Assembly: GCF_918797505.1 (NCBI RefSeq)
Contig: NC_092801.1
Span: forward strand, 6,386,001 to 6,450,000
DNA length: 64,000 bases
DNA from: Bemisia tabaci
Taxonomy: Eukaryota > Arthropoda > Insecta > Hemiptera > Aleyrodidae
Reading direction: 5' to 3'
Shown one piece after another: positions 43,768 through 55,600 of the stretch. Positions within the stretch are counted from its first letter, which is position 1; every line of letters begins with the position of its first letter. The position numbers and the translations under genes are program-made. The notes under the pieces are model-generated. The model made no database searches. It saw only the letters and a list, made by a program, of their open reading frames with translations, and was not told the origin of the DNA.

Positions 43768-44624
43768 TGTTAAGGATCAGCTTGTCCGCCTCCTTGCAAC
43801 CCGGGCGACTGCGCGGCGAGCATACTGCGACCGCGCTTGCTATATTCGCCACCAGGGCGCGCTCGGCGCAATTCTGCCGTTGCGGTCCCTTTTAGGGGAA
43901 ATTAAAGGGCACAAACTGCGACCTTTCGCCCTTTGGCGCGATGGGCACATGACCCATGGACGTCTAACCCGTCTTACCGGGATTTCCAGCTGAAAGGCTC
44001 AAATGGAGCCTTTTGGCAGCGCTCCGTGCGCGGCCATCCCGTCAATGGGGCCCGCACCCGTTTCACCTGGGCTCTGCCCACTTCTTTCATTCACCACTCT
44101 CGATTCATTGTATCAAGTCTCTTCTTCAAACCTCCTGAGTTCATTGTCTCAAGTACTTCCTACACCTACAAGTAAGTACGAGTATGTATTCGGAGCTGCC
44201 AAGCATTTCGGCGCTATGTTCTTACGGCGCTAAGATCTCTTCAACAAGGATTGCCACGACATACGGTACCCTTCTTCGGCGCCACGTTCTTACGGCGCTA
44301 AGACTTCTTCAACAGGGTTGCCACGTGTTTCGGTACCCTGCTTCGGCGCTACGCTTTACGGCGCCAAGAACTTTTCCTTCAAGGGCGACTCTCAATCTGA
44401 CGCCCCCCCCCCCTTCTCTCTTTCTCTCTTTCTCTCTCCCTCGTCACATTCTTTCAACTTCTCCGTCAATCAACAACTCTTTCTCACTCTACATATCTTC
44501 ATCTTTCTCTTCCTAAGTTATTCTTGTTGCCCTGCCTTTTAGGTGGCTGCCTGCGAGACTATCCTCGGGATGACTTCTTTTCTTCCTCTCTTTCCTATCC
44601 CACTTTTCTAGGTGTTCTCTAACA
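43768..44624 (+). repeat. BEL 3' LTR
   Basis: 857 bp, near-identical to the 5' LTR. The right target duplication ACTT follows at 44625-44628. Confidence 0.9.
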
Positions 44625-44628
44625 ACTT

Positions 44629-44852
44629 CAAGGATAGAAGTGGTAGTAAGGATCATACCTGCTTGCACTGGTTTCCAACTTGTATCAAGTTTATCTACCT
44701 CTCCAAATTCTAGAGTTTGAATTAGTTTGATAAATCCTTTTAAAAACTGAATGGCTTCATCATAATTCTCCTTATTCTTTAAACTTAGAGCCAAATTCTG
44801 ACTACGTGAAGTCATCAAATCAAACCATTTGTGGACTTGCCCCAGTAGCCAG
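44629..44852 (-). pseudogene. P-element/THAP9-type transposase, middle part
   Basis: About 75 codons on the minus strand between the two insertions: LGQVHKWFDLMTSRSQNLAL, a helical stretch with NYDEAIQFLKGF, and LTTTSILE. In P-type transposases a WFD...SR block lies in the insertion domain between the second Asp and the catalytic Glu. The frame joins the upstream part (59865 on) and the downstream part (40256 down) in phase when one target duplication is counted at each site. The first 20 or so codons of the open frame on this strand come from the palindrome and are not part of the gene. Confidence 0.85.
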
Positions 44853-45240
44853 AGTAGGGTGAAAATGGGGATTTTAGCGCAGTAAATTATCCAACAGCGT
44901 TGCATGATTGTGCAGAAAAATAGGAATTAAATTACAGCGTTGTATAGGGATTATTGTTCAATATGGCAACGCTGTAAAAAGAAAGTATTGCATGTTGCCC
45001 CTTCAATATGCGGGTTATGCAATCGTGTAATAATGCCCCTTCATTTTTCGGGTTATGCAATGGTGTATTTTTCAAGATGGCGCAGCAGTGTTGCCGCGTG
45101 GTGCATGTAAATAAATGATTTATTTATTGGTGAAATTTTGCAACATTGCATTTTACAGTGTTGCCAGATGGGGCAAGAAATTAGTTGATTTTTCCGTACA
45201 GTGTTGCCAGATTGTGCAAAAAAATTCGGATTTTTGGACT
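44853..45240. repeat. Left terminal region of the large palindrome
   Basis: It contains about six CAGYGTTGC-type motifs in both orientations (near 44895, 44936, 44965, 45086, 45157 and 45199). Its outer 45 bp (GCGCAGTAAATTATCCAACA) match the small palindrome, not copy A or the copy at 63578. The mirror is 59477-59864. Confidence 0.7.
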
Positions 45241-46100
45241 TGAAAAATTTTTCGGTTTCGAGAGACCGTATCTTTCCATATGTGTCGGTATCAGATACTG
45301 TAGATTAGGGTCTGATTCGGGAAATTTGAAAATTTTCGGAAAATCACCCTCGTCCGATCCGGCGCGGACCGATGCGATTCTTTTACGCTATTGAAGATCG
45401 GAAAACTGTACTGACCGAATTTCGATACGAGTTTTGGTTTTCGAGATTTCGGACTTGTAAAATTTTCGGCTTCGAAAGACCGTATCTTACAGTATGGGCC
45501 TGGTATCGGATACTGGAGAATAGGGTCTGATTCGGTAATTGGATTTTCGGACTTGTAAAAATTTTCGAATTCGAAAGACCATATCCTACACTATGGACCT
45601 GGTATCGGATACTGGAGTGTAGGGTCTGATTCCGGAAATTGGAATTTCGGACTTGTAAAAATTTTCGATTTCGAAAGACCATATCCTACAGTATGGACCT
45701 GGTATCGGATACTGGAGAGTAGGGTCTGATTCCGGAAATTGGAATTTCGGACTTGTAAAAATTTTCGATTTCGAAAGACCATATCCTACAGTATGGACCT
45801 GGTATCGGATACTGGAGAGTAGGGTCTGGTTCGGGAAGTTAAAAAAAATTTCGGAAAATTACCATCCTCCGATCCGTCCCGGACCAATACGATTCTTTTA
45901 CACTATGGAAGATCGGAAAAACTGTACTGACCGAATTTTGATACAACTTTTCGTTTCCCAGATTTCGGACTTGTAAATTTTTTGGGATCAATAGACCATA
46001 TCCTCCAGTATGGGTCTGGTATCGAAGACTGGCGAGTGTGCGCTTGGAGATTTGTATCCGAACCTTATGTTTTGGAATAAGCAACTGGGATTGTATATTG
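45240..46100. repeat. 105-bp subterminal array, left arm
   Basis: Repeated units with TCGGACTTGTAAAAATTTTC and CCTGGTATCGGATACTGGAG. The mirror is about 58.62-59.48 kb. Frames such as 59035-59334 and 58935-59426 are read-throughs of this array. Confidence 0.65.
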
Positions 46101-47079
46101 CAATTTCAGTTTGATGGATCGAAAACCTGTAAAATTTTCGGAATCATTAGAACATAGCCTCCAGGATGGGACTGGTATCGGTGACTGGAGAGGAGGGTCT
46201 GATTCGGGATATTAAAACATTATCTAAGTCCTACGCTGGAAAATATTTTCGGAAAATTACCCTCCTCCGATCCATCCCAACCCGACACGATTCTTTTACA
46301 CTATCGAAGATCGGAAAACCGTACGACCCGAATTTTGAGACGACTTTTAGTTTTTGAGAAAATCCAACTTTCACCTAAGTCGCATGCGTATCTTATATGT
46401 ATATACGAGTTTTTTTACGCTTGCTCGAATAAATGGGTTGGTGTTTCGCTCTTGACAGGTTGTATGTCCGATTGTAAAAACACATCTATGATATATACCT
46501 ATCTTATGTGTATGCGCGGTTCTGTTCCTTACATTGTTTTCAGATTGTGTAAAATATTCGGATTTTCGGACTTGTAAAATTTTCGGGATCAATACACCAT
46601 ATCCTTCAGTATGGGTCTGGTATCGGATACTGGAGAGTAGGGTCTGATTCGGGAAATTAAAAAATTTTCGGAAAATTACCCTCCTCCGATCCGATTCTTT
46701 TACACTATGGAAGATCGGAAAACTGTACAGACCGAATTTTGATACGACTTTTAGTTTTCGAGAAAATCCAACTTTTACCTAAGTCGCATGCGTATCTTAT
46801 ATGTATATACGAGTTTTTATGCTTGTTTGAATAAATGGATTCTTGAGTTTTACTATTCACCGTTTGTATGTCTGATGTCATAAACACGTCTATGACACAT
46901 ACCTATCTAATGTGTATACGCGGTTTTCTTCGTGGCCTTCGTAGACTGCGGTCCTCGCTCCGTCCAGAGTTCAAAATTCATCGTGAAATAGTTGTATGTT
47001 CATGGATCGCACAACGATGTGACAACTGGCTCTTAGTTTCTACGGATCAAGGGTATCAGAAAAAACTTAAAAATTGCGG
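46101..47079. other. Left-arm sequence between the two arrays, no gene
   Basis: It includes two related 350-bp blocks around TCGCATGCGTATCTTATATG (near 46379 and 46787), each followed by a TGTGTATGCGCGG- or TGTGTATACGCGG-type block. The mirror is 57639-58617. No coding region is supported. Confidence 0.45.
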
Positions 47080-47640
47080 GCAGCCCCCCTCGCGAACCGG
47101 ATTGTTTAGGAAACTTCAGCACAAGCCTACGGGTCCTCACTCTATACATCCCGAAATCAATGTTCAACGTGAAATATCCGTTGGTTCATGGGTCGCAGAA
47201 TCATCTGAGGACTCTAATTCACTTGTATGGATCAAGGGTGTCAGAAAAACTTGAAAATTGCGGGCAGCCCCCCTCGCGAGCGGTATGTTTAGGAAACTTC
47301 AGCACAAGCCTACGGGTCCTCACTCTATACATCCCGAAATCAATGTTCAACGTGAAATATCCGTTGGTTCATGGGTCGCAGAATCATCTGAGGACTCTGA
47401 TTCACTTGTATGGATCAAGGGTTTCAGAAAAAACTTGAAAATTGCGGGCAGCCCCCTCGCGAACGGTATGTTTAGGAAACTTCAGCACAAGCCTACGGGT
47501 CCTCACTCTATACATCCCGAAATCAATGTTCAACGTGAAATATCCGTTGGTTCATGGGTCGCAGAATAATCTGAGGACTCTAATTCACTTGTACGGATCA
47601 AGGGTGTCAGAAAAACTTAAAATTTCATTGCGGGTTCTCA
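47080..47640. repeat. 181-bp tandem array, left arm
   Basis: Three to four units start at GGGCAGCCCCCCTCGCGA and contain AGCACAAGCCTACGGGTCCT. The mirror is 57078-57640. Frames across it (70-128 codons) repeat the same residues and are not genes. Confidence 0.8.
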
Positions 47641-48188
47641 CCCAGCGGTCGTGAGGGAGCAACGAAGTGCTTTAACTCCGTTTCCGTGCTGCGGTCCTCG
47701 ATGGATGCGTCACGAGATGATCAATATTCAACGTGAAATATCTGTTGGTTCGTGGATCGCAGGATAATCTTATGAATCTTATTCAGTTGTATGGAGTAAG
47801 CGGTACACTCGATGACTTCGATTATTTACCACAACTTTATATGAGAATGTCCATGGTTGATGATTTCGATACTATACCACAGATAGAAACGTAACATATC
47901 AATAATCGATGGTATTTGCTTAATATGTCGAAAACGGTACGTCCTAGACGATTTTTGACGAGATCAATCCGCTACATTTCGATTATAAATTCAATGAGAG
48001 CACCAGGAAGCCTCCAAAAGAGTTAGGAAGCCCAAAATCAATCAATCAATAATTATCTTATTGGAATCCACCGTATTGCTTTCAGGGACGTGTCGTAACC
48101 CGCGATCTAATATTTAAAGTGTGGTAAAAGATCAATATTCAGGTCCAAATTACTTCACACTCGATTATTTTACCATAGTTTTAAATAT

Positions 48189-48571
48189 AGTACCTGTATA
48201 GTGAGAGTATAGACAGATGTGAAACTCCAAAAATCCATCAGGCCTTCACCGATGCCTCCGCGAATAAAGTTAAGGGTAGAAATAAAACCAACCTATGAAT
48301 TTCAATTACACAGAACAATTTACTAATACAATTGTTACGAACCATCGTTTATCAAGCACGTATTTGACTTAGTTTTTGCATAAATTTACTCATTTACTGT
48401 GGAAGAACGCTCATTTATACACATTCTGAGCCATATTGGTTAGAATTGGAATCTACAGACTGGCAGTGAAATTTTGGGCGTTAGAAGTTGGTTAGAAGGG
48501 TGCGGCTGCACTTTTGGGTCCAAAACCCTCCATGAAAGCGATCTGTCCATACTCTCGCTATAAAGGTACTC
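48189..48571. mobile_element. MITE family 1, left-arm copy
   Basis: Ends AGTACCTGTATAGTGAGAGT and complement. The mirror copy is 56147-56529. It is also present in copy A at the same relative place. Confidence 0.65.
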
Positions 48572-48582
48572 TAGTTTTAAAT

Positions 48583-48829
48583 GGACGGAGTTAAACAGAA
48601 AGGAACCAAGCCACATCGGGATCGAACCGAGAAAAAGAGGTTTAAAGTTTGACTCCTGCATAAGACTCAATGTAAAAGATAAACTTCAAGTTCGATTTCT
48701 GCAAAATTTGTTCCAACAAAAACTTTGAATTTTCGGCGATAGATAGTAGAGCAGTGGTTGAGTTCAAAATCACTCATAACTCAATTTTTTCCAAAATGTG
48801 GGTTGGTTCCTTTCTGCTTAACTCAGTCC
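48583..48829. mobile_element. MITE family 2 (GGACGGAGTTAA ends), left-arm copy
   Basis: 247 bp with inverted ends GGACGGAGTTAAACAGAAAG and complement of GGACTGAGTTAAGCAGAAAG, flanked by AAAT on both sides (48579-48582, 48830-48833). Copy A has the empty site with one AAAT near 1553. An internal GGTTCGATCCC-like box on the minus strand resembles a tRNA B box, so a SINE origin is possible. Confidence 0.75.
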
Positions 48830-49116
48830 AAATAGGAATACATCAATATTCAATTATTTCGATTCATTACCATAGTTTTTTTAATAGGAAAACAGCGATG
48901 GTCAATTATTCCGATTCTTCACCGTAACATCAAATGGAAAAATCTAATCAGTTGATGATTGCGAATATTTACCGTGATGGACCACCAGACGAGTTTCTTA
49001 ACCAAAATTTCACGTAAACCATGATGCGCACACCGAAAATTACCGAAATATGATTCTTGAGATTTAAATTCAAACTACCCGCTCATGAAAGCTCGCAATG
49101 CTCCGCGTGATTCACA

Positions 49117-49416
49117 TCACACGCTAAACGTTATCACGATAGTTTCTGCGATATAAAAATCTTGACACTTTGGATCAGCTATAGCAAATTGTTTACAGTT
49201 TGAACAGCACATGATGGGAAATGAATACTTGTTGCTCGATTGAGAAGCTTGCTGAAAGCGTTGTAGTGCTCGATTTGAATGTCGTAGAGCTTTGAGCAGT
49301 TCAAATTCCCCGTAACCAATATGTGAAATGAAAACGTTAATATCTTCGTTAGGAGTTGGTTTCAGTAATTTAGTTGCGTGAATCGTGTTCTCCGTGAAGC
49401 TCTGGTTAAGAAACAC
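49117..49416 (-). CDS. 99-codon frame, left-arm copy
   Basis: Same frame as 972-1271, with Thr for Ser and His for Pro at two places. No ATG at the start and no recognised domain. See the entry at 972 for limits. Confidence 0.2.
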   Translation of the reverse strand: MFLNQSFTENTIHATKLLKPTPNEDINVFISHIGYGEFELLKALRHSNRALQRFQQASQSSNKYSFPIMCCSNCKQFAIADPKCQDFYIAETIVITFSV

Positions 49417-49789
49417 GTATCAGAATGCTTAAATTCGCACCTCATCTAGTGGTCCATTTTAAATGGGAATGTAACAATACTCGATGATTTCGATTACTTA
49501 CCACAACTTCACATGAGAATGTTAATGGTCGATGATTTCGATAGAAATAAAGGTAAAAATATCAATAATCGATGGTTTTTGCTCGGTATCTCGGAAACGG
49601 TGCGTCTTAGACGAATTTTAACGGCAACACATCCGCTACTTTTCAAATATGATTGCAATGAGACCACCGGAAGCCTCCAAAAAATTTATCAAACCTAAAA
49701 GATGTTGAATTTCATTGCGGGAACCCCCAGTTGCGAAGAACGGTATTGAAAAAGCTCCAGTAGGTACATTGCTTTACGGTCCCCGTCAA

Positions 49790-51540
49790 AATCAGAACTG
49801 AGAACTCAAGAGGGAACTGATGCATTTGATTGTGAGTCAAAATCAGAACTTCATAAAGAACTTGAGATAAAGGATACCACAGAAGCGGATCATAACTCTA
49901 GTAAAGATAAAAAGGGTGATGCGAAGATCCATGTAGAGATGGATAAAAACCATGTTTTGAAGCCCCAAAATCATGAGAATGATTTTTTTCTTCTTTCTTT
50001 AGGATTTTATGACTTATGATTCACTCCACTAGGCTTTCAAGAAGCTTGATTTTCATACGAGAAGCCAAGAGATTGAATGGTGTGATGACTATGAGAAATC
50101 AAAAATGCTCATTTTGGACGCGAATCCAGGCAAAGTGTCGAGTTCCATAAACTCGTGTTGAGCGCTGTGGAGATAATTAGAGGATTTTATGACCTATGAA
50201 TCACTCCACTAAGCTTCCAAGAAGTTTAATTTTCATATGAGAATCCGAGAGATTGAATGGTATGATCAGTATTAGAAATGAAATGTGCTCATTTTGGACG
50301 CGAATCCACGAAAAGTGTCGAGTTCCATAAACTCGTGTTGAGCGGTGTGGAGATAATTAGAGGATTTTGTGACTTATGATTCACTCCACTAGGCTTCCAA
50401 GAAGTTTAATTTTCATACGAGAAGCAACGAGATTGAATGGTGTGATGACTATGAGAAATCAAAAATGCTCATTTTGAACGCGAATCGGCAGGTTAAGTGT
50501 CGAGTTGTAAAAAGACTCATAAAAGGTCCTGACTACTTGCACAGCATGGTGAACATAATGATATGCACAAGGCAGCTGATTTGTGCGCTGCAATAAGTAT
50601 TTTATGCAAATATACAAGCAAGAATATTAAGATCTTGTGGCAGTACTTGAAAAGGGTGTTACGATACCTATAAGGCTCAAGGAATTTGAAATTGACCTAT
50701 ACAAAGAAACTAATATTTACTGATATCTTGAGTGGTCACTGTGATTCTGATTGGGCAACAGATGAAAACGATAGAAAGAGCACGACAGGCTTCTTATTTC
50801 AATTATTTGAAAACTGTACCATTTGTTGGAATACCAAAAGCAAAACTCTGTGGCTACCTCATCCACTGAATCAGAGTATATGGCGCTTTTTGAAGCTGTC
50901 AGGGAAGCTCTTTGATTGAAATCGTTTCTGAGTAGTATTAATATGACTGCAATAACTCCCATTTTAATTTATGAAGACAACACCGGTTGCATAAGTATTG
51001 CAAAGAATCCAAGTAGTCACAAAAGATCAAAACACATGCATGTAAAGTATCATTTTTCTAGAGAACAGGTAGAAAAAGGGCTAAAAAATGTGAAATATGT
51101 TCCAACAGGTGATCACCTACCCGATTTACTGACCAAACCGTTATCCACCATAAAATTCAAGAAATTAAGACCAGGGCTGGATCTTCAAAATTAGCAAAAT
51201 TAGAAATTAGCAAGTCAAAATGCAAGTGGACTCGTCAAAAAATCCAAGTGGACTCGTCAAAATAAGTCTCCTTTGAATATATCCTTCAGCGCTCTCTAAG
51301 TGTTTTCTTTGCTCTCCTCTATCGAGTTGAAATGTAAGCTAATGAAACAGACAAAAGTCGCAGGGAAGATCAAAACACATAGATGTAAAGTATCATTTTC
51401 TAGAGAACAGGTAGAAAAAGTGCTAATAAATGTGAAATATGTTCCAACAGGTGATCAGCTAGCCGATTTACTGACCAAACCGTTATCCACCATAAAATTC
51501 AAGAAATTAAGACCAGAGCTGGGTCTTCAAAATTAGTAAA
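49790..51540 (+). pseudogene. Ty1/copia pol fragments, left arm
   Basis: The segment 49800-49990 reads the pre-RT linker (KKGDAKIHVEMDKNHVLKPQ). It is cut at 49990 and replaced by a 178-bp array to about 50520. Copia resumes with the RNase H end: GHCDSDWATDENDRKSTTGF (about 50730-50790), then in another frame YEDNTGCISIAKNPSSHKRS, HMHVKYHFSREQVEKG and DLLTKPLSTIKF to 51194. A second, partial copy of that 3' end (SFSREQVEKVLINVKYVPTG) follows at 51390-51536. RT itself is missing. The minus-strand mirror is 53178-54928. Confidence 0.8.
49995..50520. repeat. 178-bp tandem array inside the copia fragment, left arm
   Basis: Three units start near 50003, 50180 and 50359 with GGATTTTATGACTTATGATT (variants) and end with GTGGAGATAATTAGA. 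The mirror is 54198-54723. Confidence 0.8.
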
Positions 51541-51559
51541 ATTAGAAATTAGCAAGTCA

Positions 51560-52029
51560 AAATTCAAGTGGACTCGTCAAAATAACTGACGTATTCACCT
51601 GATAGAGCGTTGTAAAGTTTCCCTGGTCAGTTTCTTATATAATCGTTGTACCGCGAGGAATATATTCATGATATCCAGGGTGCAATCCATTTGAGGACTG
51701 TGCTTTTGTCTCAGGGTCGTAGCCGTAGACTCATTTGAAGTAAAATTTAATGAATCTTCACCCTCGGTTATTTTACGAAAAAATAAAAGGAAACGCGAGC
51801 ATGACACTTGACACGCATATTTTGATCAGTTATCTTTCTAATATCCGATTGAAAGCTATCGAAGTTCAATTGTAATATAGAGGAGGATAAAGTCCAGGCC
51901 ATTATCTGTATTAAAATCTGAATCAATAAAAAATTTTCGATATTTTCCGGACAGACCTCTTTTCAGTATCGTTTTGAGTAGAAAAGTTTCATTGCGGGTA
52001 GCCCGAACGGGAGTGGAAGATGAACCGAC
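51560..52029. other. Inner edge of the left arm, no gene
   Basis: AT-rich sequence with one 70-codon frame on the minus strand that I do not recognise. It ends with GGAGTGGAAGATGAACCGAC, whose complement starts the right arm at 52690. Confidence 0.4.
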
Positions 52030-52689
52030 AATAAATTCCTAAGTTGGGACACTGTATTTTTCTTTTAGATTTGATTTACTTCAATAGTAGGGTAAGTTAT
52101 AGGAAATATAGTTTGATTTTTTTTTTAAATAAAAACGAACAAATGAATTTTACACAGTTATTATCCATATTGAAAACGTCCGCCTCTTAGAAAACGCAAA
52201 CACGTTTAGAAAACGCAAACACGTTTCGAAAACGCAAACACGTTTCGAAAACGCAAACACGTTTAGAAAACGCAAACACGTTTCGAAAACGCAAACACGT
52301 TTAGAAAACGCAAACACGTTTCGAAAACGCAAACACGTTTAGAAAACGCAAACACGTTTCGAAAACGCAAACACGTTTCGAAAACGCAAACACGTTTCGA
52401 AAACGCAAACACGTTTAGAAAACGCAAACACGTTTAGAAAACGCAAACACGTTTAGAAAACGCAAACACGTTTGGAAAACGTCCTTGTCTAAAAAACATC
52501 CGCGTTTCAAAAACGTCCACTAAGATTCCAGGAATGCGAAAAGAGTTGCTGAACAGGTTTGTCCGCTTCCATTTCCAGACACGTTGTTACTCCATCTCAA
52601 ACTCAGCTCCAGAGACACTTCCGCTGCGGTTGGGTTACATGTATTCACAGAAAGATTTTACCAAGTCTTTTGGGAATTGCATACATAAG
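52030..52689. other. Unique centre of the large palindrome
   Basis: About 660 bp not shared between arms. It consists of an AT-rich left part, the 19-bp minisatellite and a right part (52521-52689) open on the plus strand from 52534 for 74 codons into the right arm. The open frame is not recognised; it might mean that the right arm is the native neighbour of the spacer, as in the small palindrome. Confidence 0.7.
52186..52485. repeat. 19-bp minisatellite, about 15-16 units
   Basis: Units GAAAACGCAAACACGTTTA and GAAAACGCAAACACGTTTC alternate irregularly, fading into GAAAACGTCC variants to about 52520. The array has no spacers, so it is not a CRISPR. The unit is the same as beside the integrases of the small palindrome. 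Confidence 0.9.
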
Positions 52690-55600
52690 TCGGTTCATCT
52701 TCCACTCCCGTTCGGGCTACCCGCAATGAAACTTTTCTACTCAAAACGATACTGAAAAGAGGTCTGTCCGGAAAATATCGAAAATTTTTTATTGATTCAG
52801 ATTTTAATACAGATAATGGCCTGGACTTTATCCTCCTCTATATTACAATTGAACTTCGATAGCTTTCAATCGGATATTAGAAAGATAACTGATCAAAATA
52901 TGCGTGTCAAGTGTCATGCTCGCGTTTCCTTTTATTTTTTCGTAAAATAACCGAGGGTGAAGATTCATTAAATTTTACTTCAAATGAGTCTACGGCTACG
53001 ACCCTGAGACAAAAGCACAGTCCTCAAATGGATTGCACCCTGGATATCATGAATATATTCCTCGCGGTACAACGATTATATAAGAAACTGACCAGGGAAA
53101 CTTTACAACGCTCTATCAGGTGAATACGTCAGTTATTTTGACGAGTCCACTTGAATTTTGACTTGCTAATTTCTAATTTTACTAATTTTGAAGACCCAGC
53201 TCTGGTCTTAATTTCTTGAATTTTATGGTGGATAACGGTTTGGTCAGTAAATCGGCTAGCTGATCACCTGTTGGAACATATTTCACATTTATTAGCACTT
53301 TTTCTACCTGTTCTCTAGAAAATGATACTTTACATCTATGTGTTTTGATCTTCCCTGCGACTTTTGTCTGTTTCATTAGCTTACATTTCAACTCGATAGA
53401 GGAGAGCAAAGAAAACACTTAGAGAGCGCTGAAGGATATATTCAAAGGAGACTTATTTTGACGAGTCCACTTGGATTTTTTGACGAGTCCACTTGCATTT
53501 TGACTTGCTAATTTCTAATTTTGCTAATTTTGAAGATCCAGCCCTGGTCTTAATTTCTTGAATTTTATGGTGGATAACGGTTTGGTCAGTAAATCGGGTA
53601 GGTGATCACCTGTTGGAACATATTTCACATTTTTTAGCCCTTTTTCTACCTGTTCTCTAGAAAAATGATACTTTACATGCATGTGTTTTGATCTTTTGTG
53701 ACTACTTGGATTCTTTGCAATACTTATGCAACCGGTGTTGTCTTCATAAATTAAAATGGGAGTTATTGCAGTCATATTAATACTACTCAGAAACGATTTC
53801 AATCAAAGAGCTTCCCTGACAGCTTCAAAAAGCGCCATATACTCTGATTCAGTGGATGAGGTAGCCACAGAGTTTTGCTTTTGGTATTCCAACAAATGGT
53901 ACAGTTTTCAAATAATTGAAATAAGAAGCCTGTCGTGCTCTTTCTATCGTTTTCATCTGTTGCCCAATCAGAATCACAGTGACCACTCAAGATATCAGTA
54001 AATATTAGTTTCTTTGTATAGGTCAATTTCAAATTCCTTGAGCCTTATAGGTATCGTAACACCCTTTTCAAGTACTGCCACAAGATCTTAATATTCTTGC
54101 TTGTATATTTGCATAAAATACTTATTGCAGCGCACAAATCAGCTGCCTTGTGCATATCATTATGTTCACCATGCTGTGCAAGTAGTCAGGACCTTTTATG
54201 AGTCTTTTTACAACTCGACACTTAACCTGCCGATTCGCGTTCAAAATGAGCATTTTTGATTTCTCATAGTCATCACACCATTCAATCTCGTTGCTTCTCG
54301 TATGAAAATTAAACTTCTTGGAAGCCTAGTGGAGTGAATCATAAGTCACAAAATCCTCTAATTATCTCCACACCGCTCAACACGAGTTTATGGAACTCGA
54401 CACTTTTCGTGGATTCGCGTCCAAAATGAGCACATTTCATTTCTAATACTGATCATACCATTCAATCTCTCGGATTCTCATATGAAAATTAAACTTCTTG
54501 GAAGCTTAGTGGAGTGATTCATAGGTCATAAAATCCTCTAATTATCTCCACAGCGCTCAACACGAGTTTATGGAACTCGACACTTTGCCTGGATTCGCGT
54601 CCAAAATGAGCATTTTTGATTTCTCATAGTCATCACACCATTCAATCTCTTGGCTTCTCGTATGAAAATCAAGCTTCTTGAAAGCCTAGTGGAGTGAATC
54701 ATAAGTCATAAAATCCTAAAGAAAGAAGAAAAAAATCATTCTCATGATTTTGGGGCTTCAAAACATGGTTTTTATCCATCTCTACATGGATCTTCGCATC
54801 ACCCTTTTTATCTTTACTAGAGTTATGATCCGCTTCTGTGGTATCCTTTATCTCAAGTTCTTTATGAAGTTCTGATTTTGACTCACAATCAAATGCATCA
54901 GTTCCCTCTTGAGTTCTCAGTTCTGATTTTGACGGGGACCGTAAAGCAATGTACCTACTGGAGCTTTTTCAATACCGTTCTTCGCAACTGGGGGTTCCCG
55001 CAATGAAATTCAACATCTTTTAGGTTTGATAAATTTTTTGGAGGCTTCCGGTGGTCTCATTGCAATCATATTTGAAAAGTAGCGGATGTGTTGCCGTTAA
55101 AATTCGTCTAAGACGCACCGTTTCCGAGATACCGAGCAAAAACCATCGATTATTGATATTTTTACCTTTATTTCTATCGAAATCATCGACCATTAACATT
55201 CTCATGTGAAGTTGTGGTAAGTAATCGAAATCATCGAGTATTGTTACATTCCCATTTAAAATGGACCACTAGATGAGGTGCGAATTTAAGCATTCTGATA
55301 CGTGTTTCTTAACCAGAGCTTCACGGAGAACACGATTCACGCAACTAAATTACTGAAACCAACTCCTAACGAAGATATTAACGTTTTCATTTCACATATT
55401 GGTTACGGGGAATTTGAACTGCTCAAAGCTCTACGACATTCAAATCGAGCACTACAACGCTTTCAGCAAGCTTCTCAATCGAGCAACAAGTATTCATTTC
55501 CCATCATGTGCTGTTCAAACTGTAAACAATTTGCTATAGCTGATCCAAAGTGTCAAGATTTTTATATCGCAGAAACTATCGTGATAACGTTTAGCGTGTG

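Larger units (their letters stand above)
40257..44624 (+). mobile_element. BEL/Pao LTR retrotransposon with internal deletion
   Basis: Direct repeats 40257-41114 and 43768-44624 are near-identical LTRs beginning TGTTAAGG and ending CTAACA. The target duplication is ACTT (40253-40256 and 44625-44628). The interior codes for gag and protease, then jumps to the extreme end of pol; RT, RNase H and integrase are gone. The element is non-autonomous and lies in plus orientation within the minus-strand P-like gene. Removing it with one ACTT restores a continuous reading frame of that gene. Confidence 0.9.

Noticed and set aside
52186..52485. 19-bp array that looks like a CRISPR array at first sight
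   Set aside because: Units are head-to-tail with no unique spacers, and the DNA is eukaryotic. It is a minisatellite.
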